From Rhodamnia argentea (taxonomy: Eukaryota; Streptophyta; Magnoliopsida; Myrtales; Myrtaceae): a stretch of DNA of 64,000 nucleotides. This document shows, piece by piece, positions 1 to 11,391 of this stretch. Location: assembly GCF_020921035.1 (NCBI RefSeq), contig NC_063157.1, forward strand, positions 11,134,001 through 11,198,000, given 5' to 3'. The notes beneath the pieces are model-generated. The model was not told the origin of the DNA. It was given only the letters and a program-made list of their open reading frames with translations, and did not search any database. Positions within the stretch are counted from its first letter, which is position 1; each line of letters opens with the position of its first letter. The position numbers and the translations under genes were made by a program.

Positions 1-493
1 GCCATTGTTTTGGTGCTTGTTTCAAGCCATATAGTGACTTGATAAGCCGACATACTTTATTCTCTTGTCCCGGAACAATGAACCCTTCAGGTTGCTGTAA
101 ATATATTTCTTCTTCCGGATCCCCATTTAGAAAAGCTGTTTTGACATCCATTTGATGAATTTCAAGTCTATACAAGGCTGCTATAGCAATTAACATCCGT
201 ATAGATGTAATTCTCGTGACAGGTGAATAAGTGTCAAAATAATCCGGACCTTCACGTTGTGCGTAACCTTTTACGACAAGCCTAGCCTTATACTTATCAA
301 TAGTACCATCTGCTTTCATTTTCCTCTTAAATATCCACTTACATTGTAATGGCTTATTGCCAGGAGGAAGGTCAACCAATTCCCAAGTATGGTTTGACAA
401 GATGGATTGAACTTCACTATTGATAGCTTCTTTCCAGAGCGAGGCTTCTGGAGATGTCACGACTTCCTTATATGTCCGAGGTTCATTCTCTAA
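1..493 (-). pseudogene. copia reverse transcriptase, N-terminal part, cut by window edge
   Basis: On the minus strand a third frame stays open from about 493 to the window edge. It reads the typical start of the copia reverse transcriptase: LWKEAI, then CKWIFKRK, KARLVVKGYAQ, the first catalytic aspartate in HQMDVKTAFLNG, and SLYGLKQAPKQW at the edge. No stop is seen in this piece, but it lies one base out of frame with the integrase. The catalytic YVDD box and RNase H would lie to the left of the window. Confidence 0.85.
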
Positions 494-1343
494 CAAATAT
501 GTCGAAACTCGGGTCCAAAAGACGTAGAAGTCCTTTGCCTTTTACTACGTCTAGGTTCATCCTCCATTGGATCACTTCTAGATGTAGTATCTCGAGACCT
601 CTTATTATTTTCAATTGGCTCATATACTATGTTATACGGAAATATATTTTCAAAGAACGAAGCGTCCCTTGATTCAATGATTGTATTAACATGTATATCC
701 GGGATCTCTGACTTATGAACAAGAAAACGATATGCATTGCTATTACGAGCATATCCGATAAAAACACGATCAACAGTCTTTGGTCCTATCTTAACCTTTT
801 TAGGCTTAGGAATCGCAACCTTAGCCAAACACCCCCACACTTTGAGATAATTCAAGTTAGGCATTCTACCTTTCCACTTCTCATAGGGAGTTTGTTGTGT
901 CCTTTTGTGGGGTACTCTATTTAAAATAAAATTTGCTGTCAAAACAGTTTCCCCCCACAAATTCTGCGGTAAACCAGAACTATTCAACAATGCATTCATT
1001 GTTTCTTTTAAAGATCGATTTTTCCTTTCCGCCACACCATTCGATTGCGGTGTATAAGGAGCGGTGAATTGGTGAATGATGCCAAACTCGAGCATATTTC
1101 CTTAAAAGGAAATTCATATTCACCTCCTCTATCACTTCTTATCATTTTAATTTTCTTATTTAGCTGAGTTTCAACTTCGGATTTATAAGTTCTAAAAGCA
1201 TTAACTGCATCATCTTTGCTACTAAGCAAATAAGCATAGCAATACCTTGAACAATCATCTATAAATGTGATAAAGTACTTATTACCACCCCTTGACGGTA
1301 TTGATTTCATATCACATATATACGTGTGTATTAAATCTAAAGG
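490..1343 (-). pseudogene. copia integrase core, frameshifted
   Basis: The integrase core follows the TAA in the same frame (CDMKS with the first acidic residue, then MIRSDRGGEY with the second). Near 1097 the frame breaks after KEICS, and the third acidic residue lies in another frame in the motif NGVAERKNRS. The two pieces are 490-1095 and roughly 1095-1343. A single-base insertion or deletion explains the shift. The C-terminal part ends at a TAG created by a second frameshift near 492. This is a dead transposon gene. Confidence 0.88.
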
Positions 1344-2849
1344 TTACGTGATTCTATTGTCTACGGAATGAAAATGAGGTTTAGAAAATTTAGATTCAAC
1401 ACACACTTGGCACTTTTCACTTGGACGGTCAAACTTCGGCAATAGTCCCATACTCATTAATTTCTTTATTGATTTATAATTAACATGTCCTAGTCTAGCA
1501 TGCCGGATATTAGGAGACTCAAGCACATAAGTAGAAGCAACTTTATTCATATCATCCTTGGATACAACGGTCATTACATTCAGCTTGAACAAACCATCAC
1601 TCGGATAACCCTTTCCTACATACATCTCATTTTTAGAGAGTACAAACTTATCGGATACAAAAACCAACTTGAAGCCATTCTTACTAAGGAGAGATCCGGA
1701 CACTAAATTCTTGCGAACATCCGGCACATGCAGAACATTATTTAGTGTCACAATCTTTCCAGATGTCATCTTCAGAGCAATCTTTCCGACACCTTCAACC
1801 TTAGAGGTTGACGAATTACCCATATAGAGTTTTTCATCACCCCCGACGGTAGTGTAGGACGAGAACATCGATCTGTTTGCACGGATATGACGAGTTGCTC
1901 CAGTATCAATCCACCACTCTTTGGGGTTTCCCACCATGTTGCATTCAGATATCATGGCAGTAAGATTGATATCATCAACGCCATTGGAAATCTGTTCCAT
2001 CACATTCGCTCGAGTTTTCTGTCTTTTCTTGGCTCTGCGATCTTTGGCTCGATGTCCGGACTTTCCACGGTTGAAGCACTTGCCAACGAACTTCTTCAGG
2101 CCTTGGGTGAATCCCTCTCCGGACTTGCTAGGCATTTTTCTCTTCTTGTTGGGTTTTGATCCTTCTTCAACAACATTGGCCCTTGAATTCTCCAGATTCT
2201 TGCCAACTTTCTTCTCGGAGAGTCTATTGTCTTCCTCAATCCTCAATCGAACAATCAAGTCTTCAAGTGACAATTCCTTTCTCTTGTGTTTGAGATAATT
2301 TTTGAAATCTCTCCAAGACGGTGGCGGTTTTTCAATGAAAGCGGCCACTTGAAATGATTCACTTAAAATCATACCTTCAGCATGAATGTCATGCATAATC
2401 ACTTGAAGTTCCTGAACTTGACTTAAGAGGGTTTTATGATCTACCATCTTGAAGTCCAGAAATTTACCGACGATGAATTTCTTCAATCCAGCGTCTTCTG
2501 TCTTGTACTTCTTGTCAAGACTTTCCCATAATTCCTTAGCCGTTTTCAGCGGACTATAAACATTGTAGAGGGAATTGTCGAGACCATTAAGGATGTAATT
2601 ACGACACGGAAAGTCGGAATGCTTCCACGCATCTACTGCAGCAAACCTTTCCTTGTCTACCTCTCCTTCATCCAACTTAGGAGCATCCTCATTGAGGAAC
2701 CTTGCCAGATTCAAAGTCGTGAGATAGAACAACATCTTCTGTTGCCATCTCTTGAAATCGGTTCCATTGAACTTTTCTGGCTTTTCTCCATGAGTCGAAA
2801 CCGACGGAATATGTGCGGGCGTTATCGATGTTGATGCCATTTCTATCAC
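1344..2849 (-). pseudogene. copia gag, protease and pre-integrase region
   Basis: This 501-codon open frame holds a UBN2-type copia Gag (motif FKRWQQKM near residue 33), a CCHC-like zinc knuckle, a retropepsin-like protease with the active-site triad DTG in WWIDTGAT, and an HHCC pre-integrase zinc finger (ARLGH followed by CQVC). The knuckle is damaged: it reads [14 protein letters not shown], so the second and the last cysteine are arginines. The likely start is the ATG of MASTS or the one three codons upstream. The frame stops at a TAA, but the same frame continues immediately into integrase, so the stop looks like a nonsense mutation rather than a natural end. Confidence 0.88.
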
Positions 2850-3049
2850 AAAATCTATAAAACAGAATGTATATACTATGAAATAACTATATGAACGAAG
2901 TCACAGAATTTCGACTATGGAATATACAAGATTTCCGACTCAAAGAACAACGCATAAGAATACGCACCGAATTCGGATCATTATACGAACGGAACCGAAC
3001 GGAATTGAAACAGAATATTATTTCAAGAAAAAGGTAGAAAAAAAATAAT

Positions 3050-3923
3050 TTGTCTTAAGATTGTTGTCGGCTAAGTTCGTATGTAATAAATTGCAATTGA
3101 ACGACGAACAACTAACCTGAAGCCAATGCGGATGAGTATGCGGAAAGTTGATCCGAGCCCAACGTATTGTCGTTGTGTCCTTAAGACAAATTTGTCCCCT
3201 CAATTCAGATAAATTTCGTACCCGAGGACGTTGGACAATTGTCTCCCCAGGATAGAACGGATCGCGTTCCTCGAAGCGGTACTTCTTCAAAGGACTCCAA
3301 CGAACGTAACTTTGCGGAATTATCGCACCGAATGTATGAGGGGAAAACAGGTATGCAAGATTTGGAGGAAAACCGAAATGTATGCTCGGGAAAAAAAAGA
3401 AAGAAAAACCGTGTCCCGAAATGGCCTATTCGAGGACTATTTATTTTGGAAGAACGAAAAGTCACGAAGAGTCACGAAGCTTGAATTCGGGCGGTAGTTT
3501 TTTTTCATAACCGACCAACTCCTTACGAACAATTGTATTCGTTCGTTATTCTTCGAATCCGAACAATTGCAACTGTTCGTTCACGGACGAATGTCCAGAA
3601 ATTTCCGAACAATTGCAACTGTTCGTTCGCGGACGAATGTCCAGAAATTTCTAGACAATTCTGTTCGGCTATGTGTCTGTTCGGCAAAAAATAAAAGATT
3701 GATGGACCCGAACCGAGCCGGCCGGACGGCGGCGGCGCGCGCGCGTGTGGACCGAAATCCATTTGCGTAGGTCCTCCCTCCTCCACAAAAGTGGGGTGCC
3801 CCTTGGGGCCCAAACCCATTTGTGAGGTTCCACTTAATAAACCCATCTCCCATCTACCTCTCATCCTATGTGGGACTCCCACATTTCCTTCTCATTCACT
3901 CTAGAGGGATAAATTCCCCAACA
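3050..3923 (-). repeat. 5' LTR of the copia element (inner border approximate)
   Basis: The LTR begins with TGTTGGGGAATTT at 3923 on the minus strand. It carries a GC-rich stretch (CGCGCGCG near 3740), a 46-bp tandem repeat and an AT-rich TATA-like segment (AATAAATAG near 3440). The inner end could not be fixed because no canonical primer-binding site is visible, so 3050 is only an estimate. Confidence 0.6.
3561..3652. repeat. 46-bp tandem repeat, two copies, in the LTR
   Basis: Two copies, 3561-3606 and 3607-3652, each start GAACAATTGCAACTGTTCG and differ at very few positions. The repeat lies upstream of the TATA-like segment in the LTR, where copia elements often carry repeated enhancer boxes. 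A regulatory role is an inference. Confidence 0.8.
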
Positions 3924-4890
3924 ATTGTCTGCCAATGCTTATGAAGGCCAATTCGCGAAGCATATGATGTCTGTTCCTTGACAGCTGCAAGTCTTTTCTG
4001 GGGGGTGAAAAAGAAAAGATTCGTCTGTAAGGTAATTAGACGAACGGGGTTCTCTAAAAGCAAAGCAAAACAGCGAAAAAAGAAAAGGAAATGTGATCCT
4101 GGACATACGGTGATAGCTCATGCATAACAGCCGGAAAGCCTTGCAAGCTAAACCAGAATACATGCCCATTCAGTACAGCAACATGTACTTTACTCTTCGC
4201 TTCGACCGGCAGCACGGCACTTAGATTCAAGTACTTTAGGAAAACATAATATAATCAAGGCAAGGAGCACTTTGGAGCATATTCAAATTCTTAATGACCT
4301 CAACCCGTCGTTATCTCGATATCGATAGACCCTTCTGCAATTTCTTTAAGCACAGGGTGGAAGTCTTTACGTGATGTTGGAACCACCCCCAACATCATGT
4401 GTAGAATTCCAGGAAAAGCATAGGTGACTGAGAAGTATTCATGAGATAACTTTTGTAGATACACACGCTCTGTCTCTCTCTGTCTCTCTCTCTCTCTCGT
4501 CCAACTGAAGCTGAGATGGGAAAGAAGTGAGTTTTACTTTTACTTTGTGCAGGCCGAGTGGTGAGGAAGTTAAAACCTTTTTTAGTCCCGAAATGAATTG
4601 AAGGAGACAGTTATCTCGCTGCTTCCAACTCAAGCAAAGGGAAGAAAAAAGGAGGGAGAGGAGGGGAGTTGAAGTGGCGCTTTCACAAAGGAAAGCCGGC
4701 ACGTGTCGCACGCTTAGCATCATCTTCATCGTCATCATTATTAATATTACTCTGAAGCTGATCCTAGGTCGGTAAAATCTCGAACCTCTGCCAAAAAAAA
4801 AAAAAAAAAAAAAAGGGCCAGACGTAACACCCCTCCAATAAAATAAAGGAGTAGCCGCGTCCTGTTCATTAGTTGGACAAGGAGATGATT
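3924..4890. other. spacer between the retrotransposon and the MYB promoter
   Basis: I see no gene here. It holds a short CT run near 4468-4500 and a poly-A run at about 4791-4814. The right part is presumably the distal promoter of the MYB gene. Confidence 0.5.
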
Positions 4891-4893
4891 CTC

Positions 4894-4906
4894 TGTATAT
4901 ATATCA
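4894..4906 (+). promoter_or_regulatory. probable TATA box of the MYB gene
   Basis: GTATATATATCAAAG lies about 230 bases upstream of the MYB start codon. It would place transcription start near 4930 and give a 5'UTR of about 200 bases that ends in a (TTC)n tract at about 5080-5099. I saw no ATG in that leader before 5130. Confidence 0.55.
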
Positions 4907-5129
4907 AAGTGGGGATACATTACATCTAGCTTAGCGAGTTTTCTTTCTCCTCTATTTCTATTCTGTTCTGTTCTGTCCTGTTCTCTGTCAAAATACCACC
5001 TCAGAGTTGGCCAAGTCACATTGTCTGCTGCTGGTTTTAGCTCAAAAGCTTGTGTGCCTCTTCTGACTTTTCTCCTTCTTCTTCTTCTTCTTCTTCTTCC
5101 GAAATCGAAGTTTTGGTTGGGTGTTGAGA

Positions 5130-6646
5130 ATGGGTAGGCAACCTTGCTGCGAGAAAGTGGGGTTGAAGAAAGGGCCGTGGACAGCTGAAGAGGATAAGAA
5201 GCTCATCACCTTCATCCTCACTCATGGCCAATGCTGTTGGAGAGCTGTTCCTAAACTTGCAGGTCACAACACTCACAACCCACCCACCCCCGCCCCCCAT
5301 CTGCTCTACAGCTTCTCTCTCTCCTTTCACATTCATCTAGAAGCTCCTGTGATGGGTTTCTTGGAGAATCCAACACATCAAGAAAACCCCAAGAGAGACG
5401 TTTTCCTGGTAATGTTATTTGTATGATTTTTTATCAGTGCCTGAACAATTTGTGGTGCAAAACATTGGCAGGATTACTGAGGTGTGGAAAGAGTTGTAGG
5501 CTCAGGTGGACGAATTATCTGAGGCCAGACCTGAAAAGGGGGCTTTTATCTGAACAGGAAGAGAAGCTGGTCGTTGACCTCCATGCCCAGCTTGGCAACA
5601 GGTAAAGATACCTTCTCACGCTGTGCATGTTAAATCTAGTTGCCCTGCCCAACTCTGCTTGTTCATTCTTTTGCTTCAGGCTCTCAAATTCCCCCATTTG
5701 GGTCTTTCTTCCTGAAGATGTAATTTCAGATTATCCTCCTGATTACGAGACTGAATCTTGGAACCAACTATACAGCATTGCAAGACAGACTAATTCAAAG
5801 ACTTTGTCTTTCTGTTCCAATATTTTATGCAAAACTAGAAAATTATCTGAACAATATGTTTCTTCCCCTGTTTCTATATTGATTCAAAACTACACATTGG
5901 GCCAAATTTTAACCAAGCTTCTGGCTTTTGCTTTGACGTGTTGCAGGTGGTCCAAGATTGCCTCCCACCTACCTGGAAGAACCGACAATGAGATCAAGAA
6001 CCATTGGAACACTCACATCAAGAAAAAGCTCAAGAAGATGGGCATTGACCCCGTCACCCACAAGCCATTGGTCTCAAACCCGTCTGACCAGCCCCAGAGC
6101 CTGCAAAATAACCACCAGCAAAAGGACGAGCAATCTTGTTCGACAAGTTCGGCCAATGCTGCGAAAACACGGTCAGTGAATGATTTGGTCGATTCTGTCG
6201 TAATCAATGCCAAAGAAGAAGAAGACGGAACAAGCTGCACAGCAAATGCCAGCATGCTCGACACAATTCAGGTCATGGACATAGACAGTTTTTGCACAGA
6301 CGAAGTCCCTCTGATTGGCCCCAGTGACATTTTGGTCGCTTGCCCTCCTTCGTCCTCGACCTCTTCATCTTCTTCCTCGCACAACAACAGTTGCGGCGGC
6401 GGCGGCAGCAACTTCTTTCAAGAATTGCAGTTTCCTGACTTGGACTGGTCTTATGGTGATTTTGGTGATCATAACGACGGCGACAACCAGCACATCAAGC
6501 TGTGGGATGACGACCACTTCATCAACTGGGATTTCCTGGTCGATAACGTCGATGACAAAACACAAATGGTCGGTCCTCATCCGGCGAATTCGTGCCAAAG
6601 ATCGGCTTTGGATCAATCATCTTGGACCAATGAGCTAGTGAAGTAA
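5130..6646 (+). CDS. MYB20: R2R3-MYB transcription factor, MYB20/MYB43 group
   Basis: Three exons join in frame: 5130-5262, 5472-5601 and 5947-6646 (133, 130 and 700 bases), giving 320 residues. Exon lengths 133 and 130 are the usual ones for plant R2R3-MYBs, and all borders are GT-AG. R2 has tryptophans at 17, 37 and 57; R3 has tryptophans at 89 and 108. The segment after R3 ([17 protein letters not shown]) and the start [17 protein letters not shown] match the MYB20/42/43/85 group, which controls lignin and phenylalanine-derived genes in secondary walls. The bHLH-binding signature is not met, because a glutamine sits where Arg/Lys is needed. The tail has a serine run, a glycine run and an acidic, aromatic C-terminus, as in transcriptional activators. 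The paralogue choice (MYB20 or MYB43) rests on sequence feel and on neighbouring genes. Confidence 0.93.
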
Positions 6647-9600
6647 ATAAAAAATCAGAACTTGGTTTTTTCCTTCTTTTTTTGCGTGCAGTTTCTACTT
6701 CACAGAGAGAATAAGAAGCATCCCATGTTAGGGAAAGGGGGAAAAAGAGACACCCTTCTCCGGGGTGGCTTTCCTTTTTTATTTATACAGTCTTAATCTC
6801 CTTAAAAGAGAGAGGAGCAATGAAAATTCTTGTGTTTGATTGCATCTAAATGTAATTAGTCCGCCATTGAAATTGTAAACATTATATGTGTCATTTGTAT
6901 TCGTAGACGATAATTTCTTTTATCCTCCGATTAATCCTTATAAATGTAGGAGAACCATTCTAATCATGTCTATTAAGATGGTTCACTGATCACTTGATGG
7001 TAAGTCTAAAAGTTCTTTTAAACGAGAAATATTGATATCGGCCATCAAATTTATCGCATCGAAATATCAAACAGATTCTCACTCAACCACCTTGTTAGGG
7101 TTGGGCGGTGAGTGATTTGACAAACGGCTAATTAATATTTTCAAGTGTATGGAGAAATTAGGTTAATATCTGCTCAATTTTTTTCCTTTTACTATCTAAC
7201 AAGCATTATTCACACGTGTAACTTACAAGAATAAATGAAATCAAGGTCCAAAATGTTTTCTTTTTCTAACTATTGGACCTAACGCGTGATCGCCGACAAG
7301 GAGTGTCACTTTCGAAAGATATTGGTAAACACTTAGTTAGGTTCTTTTGATTAACACTTTGTATTCTTGCTTTATGTTCTCCGCTTTGCTTCTAACTCTT
7401 GTAGTGTTTTGCTTTTCTTTTAAGCATCTTTCAGCTATTGACCTAGGAACATATAGGCTCAAATTTCAAAGTGGACCATATACCTCCTTTCCCATCTTTG
7501 ACATTGCTATGGCGACGTAGCAGTATATTTGACAAGTTTTCTGTTCATACCAGAGAATTTGAACTCACAAAAAGGAGAAATTGGGAATGCAAAGCATGCG
7601 TGCTTAGAAATAGCTCTAATATTGTTAAAAATTCTAAATTTTTACTCTTATGACAAACTTATCTCAAGTTATTTATTGTCTCATATAATGGTACTCCTAT
7701 GACACATTTACTTCATTTTCGTCTCACAAAAAGAACCCACAATTTTATCCCTGCCCTAAATTTACTCTCTTAAAAAATGTATGCGTGTCATCACACGTGG
7801 ATTTTTCACCTTGTATCTTTCATTCTCCGCGCTAGATCAATCTTGATTTGCCTTGTGTGTTGACATGTACCCATTTTAACGAAATATTTGACATAATGCT
7901 GACATATGATATATTTGGATTGGGGTGCCATTTTTTGGGTTTTTTTTTTTTTTAGTTTGCGAGACGAGCACTAGTTTGAGTTAAATATGACAGATGAATA
8001 TCAATTTTGGATTTTTTTTACACAAAAATTGTTTGTGTAAATATACTATGAGGTAGCAATTTGATATTTTAATGGTCTTGATCCTTAGAAATATTAGCAT
8101 GTAAAAGACCTAGGATTTTGATAGTAGAGAGCAAGGGTTTGATATTAGATGCTGTGCTATGACACTTTATTAGAAATATATCTTTGCTTTTTTAAGTAGT
8201 GTACCTCAGCCCATTAATAATGTTTTGTGTCCTCATCCATGGCATCTGTCCAATCACACGTTTTGCGTATGATTATTATTTCTGAAGAGAATAAATCTTT
8301 GTGAGGATTTCTTGTCAATTGGTCCAGTGTACCGTTCCCATTGATCTCCACCACCTTGAATTATTGTCCTAGCTATTATCAATACAATAGTCGCCATGCT
8401 ACTTTGATTCCCGTAAAATATTTTATGCCCGTATAAGAAAATACACGATGCGACGAAAATATGATTGGCAACATATAAAATACAAGTCTCTTGGTGGTTA
8501 GATGATAATTACAACTTATTCAACAAATTATACAACCAGACGTTACAACCTATTTCTTCCTATTCCTTAATTCTTTCCAGCAAATGACCAAAAAAGAAAA
8601 TTTACAGGATCAATAGGTTGGAGAACTGTATTCGCGTAGCACGGCGCTTAATATTTGCTGATGTGGTGCCACAAGCTAATCAGGCGTCTTTACTTATTTT
8701 CCACGTTACTTGATAATCATTGTGCATATTACAATATGATCGAGGATGTTTCATCAGTCGGGTAGTATCATATTAGCATGTCATGTGAACAATATATTGA
8801 ATTGAGCGGAAGATTATTATTTTAATGAACATAAGGAGTGCATTAGACAATTCCAAGGTGGTTTTAATGCCATCTCTTTACCTAGGTTTAGTCATAAAAA
8901 AGAAAGAAAGAATAAAGTCATCTCTCTTTACTTGGATAAATGTTTGAAATTGAGAGGGACATTTCAGTTGCCCCCTTTACTTGCTGAGGGATTGCAAAGG
9001 GTAGCGTTGTCGTGTAAGCTAACACTGTAGAACAGAGTAACAAAGACGTGTGTGTACACATATGCGCTCGTACGGTCTATGTAATATACAGTCACATCTA
9101 ATCGAAAGGTCTAAGTTGGAATATTCATTTAAGCAATTCACCGTCAAATTTTTTTTACTAGGATAATGTTGTTTGCTAACATTATTACCTAGAGGGGGTA
9201 AATAGGTAATTATAATCAAACTTGATAAAATAATACAGAAATTAAAAAAAAAACTACAAATTTAATAGGAACGGATATAGAAAATAGAACTGTGCAATGT
9301 TTCTATCAAATAGTAAGTAGATGCGAGTAAGAATTTAGAAGATAATTTACAACAGTTTATAATGATTCGACTTTTGGTAAAACTCATATTCACTCTCCCG
9401 CACTAATAGCCTAATAGCTGGATTCCACTAAATAACCAAATATACATGTCAATGCTAATCGAAAAGTCTAAGTTGGTCATTTAAGCAATTCACCGACAGA
9501 TATTTTTTTGTTACCAGGATAAAATTTATAATAATGTTAGAAATGCATACTAGGATATGATAGTCAACGTCTATGAATATGATAAATCACATTTGGCTGA

Positions 9601-9819
9601 GGTGGACACATCTAAGGTCTCCTATAATTACAGCTTGTTAGGTCATTCCTACTATGAGGATTCCTTCCATGACTCGGAGAAAAACTTTATTGGGATAATT
9701 TGATAACTTACCAGTCAATTTTTGGGTATATCGCTGTTAATAACTTACCATTCGCTAGAAGACGAAGTACTTTTTTGGGTATGGCTTACCATCGAATTTT
9801 TGGGACACAACTTGAAGGG
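6647..9819. other. intergenic, no gene seen
   Basis: The first 200 to 300 bases after the MYB stop are probably its 3'UTR (AAATAAAAAATC just after the stop). The rest is AT-rich sequence with short ORFs only. I recognise no protein, RNA gene or complete transposon. Confidence 0.5.
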
Positions 9820-10046
9820 AAGAATTACTTTAAAAAAAAAAAAAAGTCCTGAATCTATTGGGTCGGATGGACGAAACTGGTACAATTGCAAAAGGTTTAG
9901 GATTCAATTAGCAAAAAAATAAAAAGTTTAAGACTGAATTAATACAGATGGAAAAATTTTAGGACTTGATTAGCAAAAAAGTAAGATTTATGACCGAATT
10001 GGTACAATTATAATAGGTTTAAGACTTTTTTGATAATTTTTCCTAA
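9820..10046. repeat. one arm of a MULE-like non-autonomous element
   Basis: The stretch repeats short units such as GTTTAGGATTCAATTAGC and ends GGTTTAAGACTTTTTTGATA followed by ATTTTTCC. The same subterminal pattern forms the arms of the elements at 17741 and 33657. Only this arm is clear, so it is a fragment. Confidence 0.55.
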
Positions 10047-10954
10047 ACCGAAGATAAGAAAAAAGTGATTGTTCCATCCATCGCTCTCTTACAACCAAAC
10101 CTAGCAATTAAAATATTGATCTCATTTTTTTTTCATTTTATATTAACGTTCATTTCAATTTGAACTGACTCAATAAACGGAGCATAATTTTTTTTTTTTT
10201 GCTTTTTTTTTTCTATTTTTGGTTTCTTTAATGATCAGTTTAAATTTCTTTTGTTTTCTTATAGCAAATCTATCTACTTATAGTTCGTTTGCGAAGTCAC
10301 CCTCTGAAATAAGGAAAAACAAAAACAAAACAAAAGCTGAGTTATTGCGTTTGACATTAATTATTGAATGAGATTACAAACATAAATTACAATGGCTAAT
10401 GATAATTTATTTAGTGATGCATAATGATTTCGGAGTTCAAATCTTTGCTATTGATAAAGCAAATGCAATAGAAACCCTAACCACTAATCTTCATCAAAAA
10501 GCTCCATGAAAATCAGATGCTTACATGTCAAACATATTGCGCATAAGTAAATTAGAGGCATTAAATTGTAATATAGATAAGTAAGATAGTTGTCGGGAAT
10601 CCATCGATCGCTCACCTTCTAAATCTAAGTTCGACATAATTAAGAATCCATAATCTTTCAACTGAGCTAAACGTAAATTTTGATTCCACAAATGAATCGA
10701 ATCTTTATGCATATTGTAAAGAACTTTACTAGGGGAGGTTTCTCATTTTGGCCTTCAGGCCTCGAAATCTATTACGTTTGATATTCATCTGAAACCATAT
10801 CTAGAAGTTAGGTCATAAGAGAGTAATTCCTTACGCACTTCATAAATACATCTGAAGGCGGCCTCGTCTTTGATTGGATGCACAAGTCAATTCGGGCTTA
10901 TTTGATTGGCATGGCTACAAATTTCGGGTTAACTTATGACTTCTGCTTGAGTTG
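10047..10954. other. intergenic, no gene seen
   Basis: AT-rich DNA with poly-T runs near 10130 and 10190. No gene or element was recognised. Confidence 0.45.
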
Positions 10955-10964
10955 CAACATTTAC

Positions 10965-11381
10965 GGGAAAAGTACACTAGAAGTGCCATAATTTTTGTAC
11001 GGCGTTCACTTGAGTGCCATAACTTTCAAAACGTTCACTTAAGTGCCATAACTTTTAAAAATCGTTCACTTGAGTGCCATGTTGACGTGGCAACCGGAAA
11101 ATCTGACGTGGCAGCCGGAAAAGTTACTGTAGCACGCCGGAAAAGTTACTGTAGCACGCCGAAAAAGAACTGTAGATGCCGGAAAGATGACGTGGCACGC
11201 CGGAAAGCCGACGTGGCACGCCGGAAAAGTTACTGTAGCACTCAAGTGAACGATTTTGCTCCGACGTAGCACTCAAGTGAACGATTTTTGAAAGTTATGA
11301 CACTTAAGTGAACGTTTTGAAAGTTATGGCACTTAAGTGAACGCCGTACACAAGTTATGGCACTTCTAGTGTACTTTTCCC
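10965..11381. mobile_element. Mutator-type MITE with perfect 10-bp target duplication
   Basis: The 417-bp element is bounded by inverted ends, GGGAAAAGTACACTAGAAGT at the left and its complement at the right. It is flanked by a perfect 10-bp direct repeat, CAACATTTAC, at 10955-10964 and 11382-11391. A 9-11 bp duplication and GGG ends fit the Mutator (MULE) superfamily. The arms are built of short repeats (CACTTAAGTGAACG, AGTGCCATAACTTT) that pair across the element. The middle holds about seven tandem copies of a unit of some 20 bp, with forms GCCGGAAAAGTTACTGTAGC and GCCGGAAAGATGACGTGGC. It has no transposase, so an autonomous partner must have moved it. Confidence 0.85.
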
Positions 11382-11391
11382 CAACATTTAC

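Larger units (their letters stand above)
1..3923 (-). mobile_element. Ty1-copia LTR retrotransposon, 5' part, decayed
   Basis: Read on the minus strand, the order is LTR, short leader, gag with zinc knuckle, protease, integrase, then reverse transcriptase running off the left edge. Integrase before reverse transcriptase is the copia order. The outer LTR end reads TGTTGGGG at 3923. The coding part is broken by an in-frame TAA at about 1344 and by frameshifts near 1097 and 492, so it cannot make its polyprotein. No standard TGGTATCAGAGC primer-binding site was found between LTR and gag, so the inner LTR border is unknown. The 3' LTR and the second target-site copy lie outside the window. Confidence 0.9.
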
